From positions 310,001-374,000 of the forward strand of contig NZ_JAGWDK010000004.1 in the NCBI RefSeq assembly GCF_018398875.1: a stretch of 64,000 nt of DNA. Reading direction: 5' to 3'. The notes beneath the pieces were generated by a model, which ran no database searches, was not told the origin of the DNA, and saw nothing but the letters and a program-made list of their open reading frames with translations. A program made the position numbers and the translations under genes. Numbering within the stretch: the stretch's first letter is position 1; the number at the start of each line of letters is the position of its first letter. Source of the DNA: Bradyrhizobium sp. sGM-13. Its GTDB lineage: Bacteria; Pseudomonadota; Alphaproteobacteria; Rhizobiales; Xanthobacteraceae. Below are positions 39,748 to 47,777 of the stretch, in pieces.

Positions 39748-40131
39748 GACTGCTGTCCTTTTGTTGAAGAAGGGTCACAACGCACAGGCACGCGGAAGGT
39801 TGCGTGGCATTCGCTGAGTCGGCCGGATCGAAGCTTCGGTTCATCCGATCTGCCAGCGAGCGAGGCGGTTCTCGGTCATTGGACGAGGGCCAAAGTGGCC
39901 GCAATGGCCAGCTTGCGAAGTTCAGCCTGAGCATCTCAAGTACGAGCGGCCCGGCTGAATTCATTGGATTTTTCCCGCTATTGTTTCGTCGGACAGGGCT
40001 GACGAAACAATTCTCCTGCGCGACGAAACCATTTTTCGCTTTTGGCGCAGATGCCTGGAAACAGCCGACAGTTATCAGGTGGCCAACGAGACGGCGGGCA
40101 CCGCCGACCACCGATAACCGGAGACAGTCAG
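39748..40131. other. Gene-poor stretch
   Basis: No frame in these 384 bases shows convincing codon use, ribosome site or family similarity; a 139-codon minus frame covers part of it without such support. Base composition is less GC-rich than in the neighbouring genes, with A/T-rich patches around 39960-40030 that could hold a promoter for the small secreted protein at 40132. Confidence 0.5.
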
Positions 40132-40293
40132 ATGCGGACCATCAGCTTCATCCTCGCCTTGGTCTTCGCCCTGGCTGGTCCCTCGATGGCTGGTTCTTCG
40201 GATCAGGGCCTGCCGGGGATTGGCACCTTCGCCTATAACGGCTCGCCGGTTGCGGCTCCGGCGCCGCTACCGATGGTCGTGGCCGCCAACTGA
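40132..40293 (+). CDS. Small secreted protein, uncharacterised
   Basis: A 53-residue product. Residues 1-20 are a clear signal peptide (MRTISFILALVFALAGPSMA). The mature peptide of about 33 residues is rich in Gly, Pro and Ala, with no Cys. A GGAGA ribosome site lies about 9 bases before the ATG. A longer in-frame start at 40042 has no signal peptide logic. It lies 44 bases before another exported protein gene. Function is unknown. Confidence 0.6.
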   Translation: MRTISFILALVFALAGPSMAGSSDQGLPGIGTFAYNGSPVAAPAPLPMVVAAN

Positions 40294-40337
40294 GCGTAGC
40301 GGATCCTTTGCAACGAGATCGCCGATAAAGGCTCGGT

Positions 40338-40736
40338 ATGTTCGTACGCATCTGTTCTGCTGTTATCTTTGCGTCTCTTCTTCTCAGCGGCGCGGCACAG
40401 GCTCAAGTCCAGTTTCAGCCGCCGCAGACCTCGTTCCGTTCCTTTTTCAAGATGCCCGATCCGCGCGGCGAGTTCGTGCGGCTCTGCGCGCCCCATATGG
40501 TCGGACGCTGGGCGCACCCCGAAACCGTTTGCGGCTGCCTGCACGACTACGCCGCCGCAACCGTGGAAGATGCCGATCTGCGCGAAGCGCTGTTGCGCGG
40601 CATCAGCGAGACCGGGGTGCCGACGATCGAGACCGCGTGGGTGCCGGCGTCGAAGCAATCCCTGATCGGCCCGACCTTCACCAAGATCGCCAAGCCGACG
40701 CTGCAATGCATGTTCGAGCCGGCGACGAACCAGTAG
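40338..40736 (+). CDS. Exported hypothetical protein
   Basis: A 132-residue protein with signal peptide (cleavage after GAAQA, residue 22). The mature region has Cys at CAPHMV, CGCLHDY and QCMFEP, spaced to form disulfides. DPRGEFVRLCAPHMVGRW and TVCGCLHDY are its most distinctive segments. I do not recognise a named family. It sits among other small exported proteins. Confidence 0.65.
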   Translation: MFVRICSAVIFASLLLSGAAQAQVQFQPPQTSFRSFFKMPDPRGEFVRLCAPHMVGRWAHPETVCGCLHDYAAATVEDADLREALLRGISETGVPTIETAWVPASKQSLIGPTFTKIAKPTLQCMFEPATNQ

Positions 40737-40784
40737 GCTGCTAGGTTAGGCTCCGTATCGAGACCGATTGCACAAGGAGCTCTC

Positions 40785-41234
40785 ATGAAACCTCTTTTTG
40801 TCGGCCTGATCGGCCTATTCTCGCTGGCCACATCTCCGGCGTTCGCTGCCGACGCAGCGGTGCAGGAGGCCAATAAGAAGACCGTGCTCGAGTTTTACGA
40901 TGCGGCGCTAAATCGGAAGGATTTTGATGCCGCGGCGAAGTTTTTCGGGCCGCATTATATTCAGCACAATCCGACGGCGCCGGATGGCATCGAGGGCTTC
41001 AAGGCCTTCCTCGGTTTCCTGCGCGAGAAATTTCCGGACTCCCGCAGCGAGATCAAGCGCGCTTTTGCCGATGGCGACTACGTGATCGTCCACGTCCATA
41101 GCGTGCGCGAGAAAGGCACGCGCGGCCGCGCCATCGTCGACATTTTCAGGCTGGAGAACGGCAAGATTGTCGAGCACTGGGATGTCGTGCAGGAAATTCC
41201 CGAGAAGGCCGCCAACAATAACGGCATGTTCTAG
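40785..41234 (+). CDS. SnoaL-like/NTF2-fold secreted protein
   Basis: A 149-residue protein with signal peptide 1-21. The NTF2-like fold is evident: KKTVLEFYDAALNRKDFDAAAKFFGPHYIQHNP at the start and GKIVEHWDVVQEIP at the end, typical of SnoaL-like proteins. The His and Asp in the pocket (QHNP, HWDV) are conserved. SnoaL relatives include polyketide cyclases and many proteins of unknown role; the periplasmic ones here are uncharacterised. AAGGAG precedes the ATG. Confidence 0.83.
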   Translation: MKPLFVGLIGLFSLATSPAFAADAAVQEANKKTVLEFYDAALNRKDFDAAAKFFGPHYIQHNPTAPDGIEGFKAFLGFLREKFPDSRSEIKRAFADGDYVIVHVHSVREKGTRGRAIVDIFRLENGKIVEHWDVVQEIPEKAANNNGMF

Positions 41235-41250
41235 GCCGGCGTGATCGCCG

Positions 41251-41511
41251 CTAGCGCTTTTTGGTCCCCAGCCGCGGAATGCACTTGCGGGTGCGGAGCA
41301 CGCCTGACGTCGTCATTTGCGAGCCCTGGACTTCCTTGATTTGTCCCGTCGGACACGATCCATCATCGACCAGGACGCGCTGGCCGAGCCTGAGGTCGAC
41401 AATGTCTTGCTCGCGCGAGACCGTCTGAGCGAGGGCCGTCGTTGCATAGCCGAGCACGCCTGCGATCAATGCACCGATGACGAGATACGAGACGTTGCGA
41501 TGGCCAGGCAT
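41251..41511 (-). CDS. Small exported protein, DUF6719-like
   Basis: An 86-residue product with an N-terminal hydrophobic segment (VIGALIAGVLGYATTALAQ) that is a signal peptide. The mature part, DLRLGQRVLVDDGSCPTGQIKEV then GVLRTRKCIPR, has two Cys that could form a disulfide. It resembles a small family I remember from Bradyrhizobium as DUF6719; this is recall, not a search. Function is unknown. Confidence 0.65.
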   Translation of the reverse strand: MPGHRNVSYLVIGALIAGVLGYATTALAQTVSREQDIVDLRLGQRVLVDDGSCPTGQIKEVQGSQMTTSGVLRTRKCIPRLGTKKR

Positions 41512-41599
41512 TGGGCATTTCCGTTCGTGAAGTTGATTTTGAGCATCGAGCTTAGTGACGCGGCCGCGATTCTGATAGGGTGCCGGCCGGCGAGAGCGG

Positions 41600-43105
41600 T
41601 CACGTCACGGCCTTCAGCCGTTTGACCTTGGCAGTTCCAGCGTTGTTCGGCTTGCCATTTGCCTGCAAGGCGGCCAGCGATGACGTCGCGAGTCGCTCGG
41701 CCGACGCGATCAGTTGTGGCAGCTTGTGGCCGGCAAAGCCGAGGACAAAGCCTGGAAGCGGGCGTGTGCGGAAATAAGTTTCCGCCAGCAGCCAACCTGC
41801 GACGCCGGCCTCCGCCTTGGCCTGCGCGGCGATACGCGGATCGACGGATGGATCGAACTGCGCAACCAGATGCAGGCCCTGCGAGGGCATCGGGACCGAG
41901 AGTTTTCCCTGCGATGCCGCCGAGAGGGTCGAAGCCAGAACGTCTCGCGCTTCGCGATAGATCCCGCGCACCCGGCGAAGGTTGGCCGCGAACGCGCCGG
42001 AATTCAGCATGTCTGCGACGGCGCCTTCGAGCAGCGTGCCGGGAAAACGGTCGAGCGCGGCACGGGCTGTCGTCACCGGCCCGACGAGCCGCTCGGGCAG
42101 AGCGCAGTAGCCGATGCGCAATCCGGGGAACAATGTCTTTGCAAACGTGCCCATGTAGATGACGCGCGAGAGATGATCGATGCCGGCGAGCGACAGCAAC
42201 GGCGCGCCGTCGTATCGAAATTCGCTGTCGTAGTCGTCTTCGATCACGAAGGCGCCGGCATCCCTTGCCCAGTCGAGCAGTTCGAGCCGCCGCGCCATCG
42301 ACATCTGCACGCCGAGCGGAAACTGATGCGACGGTGTCACATAGGCCGCGCCAGCCGAAGGAGCGAGGGCCCGGCCCCTGGCCGCGATCAGGCCCGAAGC
42401 GTCGACCGGCACCGAGATGGGCCGCAGGCCGCAATGCTCGATCGCCCTTCGTGCGGCGGGATAGCCGGGGTCTTCGCACCAGATCTGATCGCCGGATTTC
42501 AGGATCGCGCCCAGCACGATCCGTAAGCTATGCTGCGTTCCCGACGTCAGCATGATCTGGTCGGGATCGCAGCGCAGCCCACGCGCCGACAACAAATGAT
42601 CGGCGATCGCGGCGCGGAGTTCGCGGCTGCCCCTGGGGTCGCCGTACTGGAGGTGCTCGGTGCCGAACGCGCGCATGCGCCGGCCGGCCAACGACCTGAA
42701 GCGCTGCAGCGCCCTTTCGTCGATGTGCGTGCAGCCGAGCGCCAGCGGGCCTTGTTGCGGCGGCTCGATCGCGATCTTCGTCCTGCGAGCGTCATGGACG
42801 CGGGCGGGAATGCGCGTTGCGACGAAAGTGCCGGAACCGACGGTGGCTACCGCAAAACCGTCCGCGATCAGGCGCTCATAGGCTGACGTGACGGCGTTGC
42901 GGCGGAAGCCGGTCTGCTTCGCAAGCGTGCGCGACGGCGGCAGCGGCTCGCCGGGCTTTGCAATTCCGCCCGTGATGGCGTGGCACAGCGCCTGATAGAG
43001 CCGGTGCGGGGCTGAGGCGCCCGGCGTCACGTGGGGGCCGGAGAGATCGAGCGCGAGTTCGGCCTTGCGTCGCGCCGGCGCGGAATTGGTCGGAATTTTT
43101 CGCAT
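41600..43105 (-). CDS. MocR/GabR-type PLP-binding transcription regulator (PdxR-like)
   Basis: A 501-residue fusion. The N-terminal GntR winged helix (LYQALCHAITGGIAKPGEPLPPSRTLAKQTG) is joined to a fold-type I aminotransferase domain; the PLP lysine is in YMGTFAKTLFPGLR. MocR regulators bind PLP and control vitamin B6 or amino-compound genes. The start is ATG at 43105; the upstream frame has only a TTG. It is divergent from a PNPOx-like gene 75 bases away, and a pair of 21-bp-spaced direct repeats lies between. This arrangement fits a PdxR-type circuit that senses PLP. Confidence 0.88.
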   Translation of the reverse strand: MRKIPTNSAPARRKAELALDLSGPHVTPGASAPHRLYQALCHAITGGIAKPGEPLPPSRTLAKQTGFRRNAVTSAYERLIADGFAVATVGSGTFVATRIPARVHDARRTKIAIEPPQQGPLALGCTHIDERALQRFRSLAGRRMRAFGTEHLQYGDPRGSRELRAAIADHLLSARGLRCDPDQIMLTSGTQHSLRIVLGAILKSGDQIWCEDPGYPAARRAIEHCGLRPISVPVDASGLIAARGRALAPSAGAAYVTPSHQFPLGVQMSMARRLELLDWARDAGAFVIEDDYDSEFRYDGAPLLSLAGIDHLSRVIYMGTFAKTLFPGLRIGYCALPERLVGPVTTARAALDRFPGTLLEGAVADMLNSGAFAANLRRVRGIYREARDVLASTLSAASQGKLSVPMPSQGLHLVAQFDPSVDPRIAAQAKAEAGVAGWLLAETYFRTRPLPGFVLGFAGHKLPQLIASAERLATSSLAALQANGKPNNAGTAKVKRLKAVT

Positions 43106-43107
43106 CG

Positions 43108-43135
43108 AATTGGCACTATCGCAGACCAAATTGGC
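43108..43135. promoter_or_regulatory. Direct repeat operator candidate for the MocR regulator
   Basis: AATTGGC occurs at 43108-43114 and 43129-43135, exactly 21 bases (two helical turns) apart, inside the 75-base gap between the divergent MocR and PNPOx genes. A further AATTGG is at 43084-43089 inside the regulator gene. GabR/MocR proteins are known to bind direct repeats in such divergent promoters, so the assignment is plausible. Confidence 0.55.
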
Positions 43136-43180
43136 CGGTACAACTCTCAACGACCGCTCACCGATCCAACAGGAGCTGCC

Positions 43181-43906
43181 GTGACCGAAGCCGTGACTGC
43201 CGACGTGTATCCGTTATCGCCGCGCAACCAGGTGAAGCGCCGTCATGATCGCGGCTTCTACGATCACGCCACCGTGCACGGCCTGCTCGACGCCTCGATG
43301 CTGTGCCACGTCTCCTACGTGATCGACGGCCAGCCCTATTGCACGCCGACATTCTTCTGGCGGGAAGGGAGCAGGCTGTACTGGCATGGCAGCAGCGCCA
43401 GCCGGATGCTGCGCAACCAGTCCGAGGGCGAGAGGGTCTGTCTTACCGTTGCCCATCTCGACAGCCTGGTGCTGGCCCGCTGCGGCTTCAACCATTCGGC
43501 GGATTACCGCGCCGTGATGGCTTTCGGCACCGCCTATCTCGTCACCGATGCGGTGGAGAAGGAGCGCGCGCTCGTCGCCATGGTCGACCGCTTCTTTCCC
43601 GATCGGACCGCGACGTTAAGGCAAAGCACGGCGCAGGAGATTAAGGCGACGTCGGTGATCGCGATGGAAATCGAGCAGGCCTCCGCCAAGATCAGGTCGA
43701 AGGGTGTCGCTGACGACGATGAGGATTATGAACTGCCTGTTTATGCCGAGCGTATTCCGGTGCGGACGGTGCTGGGCCGGCCGGAACCCTGTCCGCGGCT
43801 TCTCGACGGCGTCGAGCGGCCGGCCTCGCTGAGCGGCTATTCCGAAGGCCGCCTGCTCGAAGATGCATTGCGGGATGCGCATTTTGCGCATTACGCCGGC
43901 GGCTGA
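43181..43906 (+). CDS. Pyridoxamine 5-phosphate oxidase-related protein (FMN-binding split barrel)
   Basis: A 241-residue protein. The start is GTG at 43181 with AGGAG six bases upstream. The split-barrel core runs from about residue 12 (QVKRRHDRGFYDHATVHGLLDA) to 165, with GQPYCTPTFFWREGSRLYWHGSSASRML as the FMN-binding segment, like PNPOx-related flavoproteins. A C-terminal 60-residue extension includes an acidic patch (DDDEDYELPV). Divergence from a MocR regulator suggests B6- or nitrogen-compound-related control. It may bind FMN or F420-like cofactors; the reaction is unknown. Confidence 0.84.
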   Translation: MTEAVTADVYPLSPRNQVKRRHDRGFYDHATVHGLLDASMLCHVSYVIDGQPYCTPTFFWREGSRLYWHGSSASRMLRNQSEGERVCLTVAHLDSLVLARCGFNHSADYRAVMAFGTAYLVTDAVEKERALVAMVDRFFPDRTATLRQSTAQEIKATSVIAMEIEQASAKIRSKGVADDDEDYELPVYAERIPVRTVLGRPEPCPRLLDGVERPASLSGYSEGRLLEDALRDAHFAHYAGG

Positions 43907-43964
43907 GATCAGGGTAGGGTGCGCACTCCCGCCTTCCTGGAATTCCCTTCACTGGAGCTGCCGC

Positions 43965-45242
43965 ATGACGACCGATACGCAACAAAGAATCCTCGATGCC
44001 GTCGACGCCGGCTTTGATGCCCAACTGGCGACGACCAAGGATTTCGTTGCGATCCCCTCGACCCGCGGCGCCGAAGGACCGTGCCAGGACATGATCGGCG
44101 ATCTCCTGCGCCAGCGCGGCTACGAGGTCGACGATTGGCATATCGACGTCGAGGATTTGAAGGATCTGCGCGGCTTCGGCCCGATCGAGCATGATTTTTC
44201 CAAGGCGCGCACGGTGGTCGGCACGTACCGTCCCGCGAACATTTCAGGCAAATCGCTGATCCTGCAGGGCCATTGCGACGTGGTGCCGGCAGGTCCCCTC
44301 GACATGTGGGAGACGCCGCCGTTCTCGCCCGCCATCAAGGACGGCAAGATGTACGGCCGCGGCGCCTGCGACATGAAATCCGGTACCATCGGCGCACTCT
44401 ATGCGCTGGATGCAATCAAGGCCGCCGGGCTAAGGCCAACGGCGCGCATCCATTTTCAATCCGTGATCGAGGAGGAGTCGACCGGCGTCGGCGCGCTCTC
44501 GACCTTGCAGCGCGGTTATCGCGCGGACGCCTGCTTCATCCCGGAGCCGACCGGCGAGACCATGGTTCGCTCGCAGGTCGGCGTGATCTGGTTTCGCCTG
44601 AAGGTGCGCGGCTTCCCGGTGCATGTGTTCGAGGCCGGCGCCGGCGCCAACGCGATCATGGCAGCGTATCATCTGATCCACGCGCTGCAGAAGCTCGAGG
44701 CCGATTGGAACGAGCGCGCCAAGGCGGACCGCCATTTCAAGGCGGTCGCGCATCCGCTCAACTTCAACCCCGGCATCATCAAGGGCGGCGACTGGGCCTC
44801 CAGCGTACCGGCCTGGTGCGACGTCGATTGCCGCATCGCGGTCCTGCCGGGCTGGTCGATCGCCGAATGCCAGAAGGAGATTTTGGCCTGCGTGTCGGCG
44901 GCGGCGCGCGATCACCGATTCCTCTCCAACAACCCGCCGCAGGTCGAATGGTCGGGCTTTTTGTCGGAGGGTTATGAACTGACGAACTCGGCCGAGCCGG
45001 AAGCGGCCTTCGCAAAAGCGTTCGACGCCGTCTATGGCGGCGCGGTGCCGGATCGCGCGTTCACCGCGCTGACCGATACCCGATTTTACGGGTTGAATTA
45101 CAACATCCCGAGCCTCTGCTTCGGCGCGAAGGGCGCCGCGATGCACGGCTTCAACGAATATGTCGAGCTGGACTCGTTGCGGAAATCGACCAAAGCCACC
45201 GCGCTGTTCATTGCGGAATGGTGCGGGGTGGAGAAGATGTAG
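43965..45242 (+). CDS. M20 family metallopeptidase/deacylase (ArgE/DapE-like)
   Basis: A 425-residue zinc hydrolase. LILQGHCDVVP supplies the first His/Asp pair, GRGACDMKSG the bridging Asp, and QSVIEEEST the catalytic Glu pair. A dimerisation lid domain (GDWASSVPAWCDVDCRIAVLPG) lies in the middle. Members hydrolyse N-acyl amino acids or peptides, including acetylornithine. No arginine genes are nearby, so the substrate is open. ATG at 43965 follows GGAG; it begins 58 bases after the PNPOx-like gene and may be cotranscribed. Confidence 0.86.
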   Translation: MTTDTQQRILDAVDAGFDAQLATTKDFVAIPSTRGAEGPCQDMIGDLLRQRGYEVDDWHIDVEDLKDLRGFGPIEHDFSKARTVVGTYRPANISGKSLILQGHCDVVPAGPLDMWETPPFSPAIKDGKMYGRGACDMKSGTIGALYALDAIKAAGLRPTARIHFQSVIEEESTGVGALSTLQRGYRADACFIPEPTGETMVRSQVGVIWFRLKVRGFPVHVFEAGAGANAIMAAYHLIHALQKLEADWNERAKADRHFKAVAHPLNFNPGIIKGGDWASSVPAWCDVDCRIAVLPGWSIAECQKEILACVSAAARDHRFLSNNPPQVEWSGFLSEGYELTNSAEPEAAFAKAFDAVYGGAVPDRAFTALTDTRFYGLNYNIPSLCFGAKGAAMHGFNEYVELDSLRKSTKATALFIAEWCGVEKM

Positions 45243-45261
45243 GCGCGCGCTGCGAAAGCTA

Positions 45262-45377
45262 CGTCGTCCCTGCGAACGGACCAATACGCCGCGGCTTATC
45301 AGTGGCGCGAGATGGTCGTGACCTTCTGCTCCAATTGGCGCCGGTGGTTATGGGTCCCTGCGTTCGCAGGGACGACG
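45262..45377. repeat. 116-bp element with perfect 16-bp terminal inverted repeats
   Basis: CGTCGTCCCTGCGAAC at 45262-45277 is repeated as its exact reverse complement GTTCGCAGGGACGACG at 45362-45377. It fills almost all of the gap between two convergent genes, ending 1 base before the stop of the second. It encodes no protein and resembles non-autonomous mobile or palindromic repeat elements that I recall as frequent in Bradyrhizobium. No target-site duplication is obvious. Confidence 0.7.
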
Positions 45378-45378
45378 G

Positions 45379-46200
45379 TTAGATTGTCGATTCCGGCCAC
45401 AACGCCTTTACGATCGCATCCAGCCCATCCGTCAGCGCCGCCGGCCCCGGTTGCAGGATGATTGTCGACTTGATTTCGACAATGCGGTTGTTGCGCACGG
45501 CCGGGATATAACTCCAGCCCGAACGCTGCCGGATGCGGTCGGGCACCACCTTCTTGCCGCACCAGGACGCGAGGATCACGTCGGGCGCCGTGTCACGCAC
45601 CGTATCCGACGAAATGATCCGGTTCTTGGCGGCCTGCTGAAACCGCAGCTTCGGCAGCGCGTCCTCGCCGCCGGCGATCTCGATCAGTTCGGAAACCCAG
45701 CCGATGCCGGAGATCAGCGGATCGTCCCATTCCTCGAAATACACCTTCGGCTTGGGCGAGGCGCGGGGCGTTGCTGCGATCCGCGCGAGGCGCTCTTCAA
45801 AGCCACGCGCGAGTTGATCGGCGCGCTCCGCCGCACCAACCATAGCGCCCACCGTGCGGATCATCGCGAGGATGCCCGCGATGTCGCGCTGGTTGAAGAC
45901 ATGGACGGCGACGCCCGCGCGCACTAGGTCGGCAACGATGTTTGCTTGCAGATCGGAAAAGGCGAGCACGAGGTCGGGCTCAAGCGCCAGAATCTTTGGA
46001 ATGTCCGCCGATATGAAGGCCGAGACCCGCGGCTTCTCGCGGCGGACCTGCGGCGGCCGCACCGCATAGCCGGAGACACCGACGATGCGGTCCTGCTCGC
46101 CGAGCAGATACAGCGTCTCCACGGTCTCTTCGGTTAAGCAGACAACTCGGCGGGGCGGGAACTGGCGCATGCCGACGGTATGCCGAATTTCGCGCGCCAT
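45379..46200 (-). CDS. Cobalamin/Fe-siderophore-type ABC substrate-binding protein without signal peptide (BtuF-like)
   Basis: About 270 residues of the helical-backbone periplasmic binding fold (TroA/BtuF group). RRVVCLTEETVETLYLLGEQDRIVGVSGY opens the first lobe, and ILALEPDLVLAFSDLQANIVADL and PDVILASWCGKK are typical. Yet no signal peptide or lipobox precedes it from any start, so it is probably cytoplasmic. The true start is uncertain: ATGs at 46254, 46200 and 46170 lack good ribosome sites. No ABC permease or ATPase genes are near. It is divergent from the PaaI-type thioesterase. Function is unclear. Confidence 0.75.
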   Translation of the reverse strand: MAREIRHTVGMRQFPPRRVVCLTEETVETLYLLGEQDRIVGVSGYAVRPPQVRREKPRVSAFISADIPKILALEPDLVLAFSDLQANIVADLVRAGVAVHVFNQRDIAGILAMIRTVGAMVGAAERADQLARGFEERLARIAATPRASPKPKVYFEEWDDPLISGIGWVSELIEIAGGEDALPKLRFQQAAKNRIISSDTVRDTAPDVILASWCGKKVVPDRIRQRSGWSYIPAVRNNRIVEIKSTIILQPGPAALTDGLDAIVKALWPESTI

Positions 46201-46294
46201 GTCACGGCAGCCATTACCTCGGAGGTCATTGCCTGATTTACTGGCAGCCTCCATTCTGTTCAGGAAATCACTTCAAAGAAAAGCCGGAGGACGA

Positions 46295-46693
46295 ATGACG
46301 CCGCTCGAAAAGATCCAGTCGATGAAGATGCCGTTTGCGGAACTGAAGGGGGTAACCTTCACGGAAGCCGGAATGGATCGGGTGGTCGCCAGGATGCTGG
46401 TGCGGCCGGACCTCTGCACGCTGCGGAATACGATTCACGGCGGCGCGATCATGGCCCTTGCGGATTCAGTCGGCGCTGCCGCGACCGTCATCAATCTGCC
46501 CGAGGATGCCAAGGGCACCACCACGATCGAGAGCAAGACCAATTTTATCGGCGGTGCCAAGGAAGGGTCTACGGTGATTGCGACTGCCACACCGGTGCAT
46601 CGGGGGCGCCGCACCCAAGTCTGGCAGACGCGGCTGGAGACCGAGGACGGCAAGCTGGTCGCGGTCGTGACGCAGACCCAGATGGTGCTGTAG
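46295..46693 (+). CDS. PaaI-type hotdog-fold thioesterase
   Basis: A 132-residue single hotdog domain. The signature HGGAIMALADSVGAAA (residues about 49-64) carries the active-site region, and ESKTNFIGGAKEGS and QVWQTRLETEDGKLVAVVTQTQ follow. It hydrolyses an acyl- or aryl-CoA thioester. CGGAGG lies just before the ATG. It ends three bases before the convergent aldoxime dehydratase stop. Substrate not determined. Confidence 0.87.
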   Translation: MTPLEKIQSMKMPFAELKGVTFTEAGMDRVVARMLVRPDLCTLRNTIHGGAIMALADSVGAAATVINLPEDAKGTTTIESKTNFIGGAKEGSTVIATATPVHRGRRTQVWQTRLETEDGKLVAVVTQTQMVL

Positions 46694-46695
46694 CC

Positions 46696-47745
46696 TCAGG
46701 CCATCTCCACCTTCTGCACGGCGTTCAGCATTCCGGTTTGCGGGTGACAATCCACATATTCGAAGAGCTGTTCGTCGGCGCGGGCGACGGTGACCTCGTG
46801 GTACAGCCGCAGTTTTGCGGCCGGTCCCAGAGTCGACAGGTACTTCATGGCAGCGCCGAAAATCCTGACATGGGTCGGATGCGATTCAGCCCAGCGCTCC
46901 AGCGCCGATAGGCTTTTCCACCAGCTCATGCCGTAGGACTTTTCGGCTCTCGCGCCGTCAGGGCCGATGGCGGTCATGTAGCGGTTGGCGTAGCAGCCGA
47001 TCGAACGTCCCTGGTCGCGGAGGAAGTCCATGCCTTCGCGCAGCACCGGCTCGACATCGCCGAGGTACATCTTGCGCTCCGCGGCTTCGGTATCGCCCCA
47101 ATCCTGGCCCGAGCGGATCAGGCAGACATTGTCGTGTGGGATGATCCGGATACGCGCGCCCTCGCGAATGGCTCGCGCGGAACCTGAGGGCGCCATCTCG
47201 CTGGTTTGGGACAACGGGATGCGATCGCGCATGCCACCCCAATAGGCGTGCTCCAACACTTCGCCGCTCATGCCGTCGGCGAGAACGGCCATGCCTTCCG
47301 GCCTTCCGAGCGAAGAGAACAGCGTCTCATAGCCCTCCACGGATGGATAAAGCGCCTCGATGAAAGTACCGCACCCGTTATTGGTGCGTTGCTCGCCAGT
47401 CCAGCGCTCGCGCACGGCGGGAAACCAGCGATCGAATTTTTGCCGGTCATCCCAATAGGCCACCGTGACGACGTTGGTGAAGCCGGCCTCGTCGATATAG
47501 CTCGCGCTGTCCCAATGGGACGGGCCATCGGCGGCCGCGAAATCCGAAGCGAGCCGCACCAATGCCTGCTCCGCGGCGGCCGGGAGCGCGCCGCGGGATT
47601 GGATACCGAAATAGGCCATCACCACCCGCGTCACGCTTGGCTTGTGCCGCGCCACGAAGGACGGGTAGGGCGGCGCGTAATCGTCACCGACGCGGCGGTG
47701 ACGCGTTCGCGCGGTTTGCAGATGCGCAGGGATTGCGGATTCCAT
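46696..47745 (-). CDS. oxd: Aldoxime dehydratase (haem enzyme)
   Basis: A 349-residue protein matching phenylacetaldoxime/aliphatic aldoxime dehydratases. These cytoplasmic haem b enzymes dehydrate R-CH=NOH to a nitrile. Residues known to act in the Rhodococcus enzyme have counterparts: proximal haem His292 (SHPTHVRIF), distal catalytic His316 (RLYHEV), and likely Arg173 and Ser212. The gene follows a nitrilase by 32 bases on the same strand, and an AraC regulator precedes both. So aldoximes, including plant-derived ones, would be turned into nitriles and then acids plus ammonia. Confidence 0.92.
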   Translation of the reverse strand: MESAIPAHLQTARTRHRRVGDDYAPPYPSFVARHKPSVTRVVMAYFGIQSRGALPAAAEQALVRLASDFAAADGPSHWDSASYIDEAGFTNVVTVAYWDDRQKFDRWFPAVRERWTGEQRTNNGCGTFIEALYPSVEGYETLFSSLGRPEGMAVLADGMSGEVLEHAYWGGMRDRIPLSQTSEMAPSGSARAIREGARIRIIPHDNVCLIRSGQDWGDTEAAERKMYLGDVEPVLREGMDFLRDQGRSIGCYANRYMTAIGPDGARAEKSYGMSWWKSLSALERWAESHPTHVRIFGAAMKYLSTLGPAAKLRLYHEVTVARADEQLFEYVDCHPQTGMLNAVQKVEMA

Positions 47746-47777
47746 GGGCCTGCTCCTTCTCGAAAAAATGAAGTGCG

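Noticed and set aside
39692-40111. 139-codon minus frame in the gap before 40132
   Set aside because: No ribosome site, mixed codon use and no recognisable segment; overlaps a better candidate at 39454-39747.
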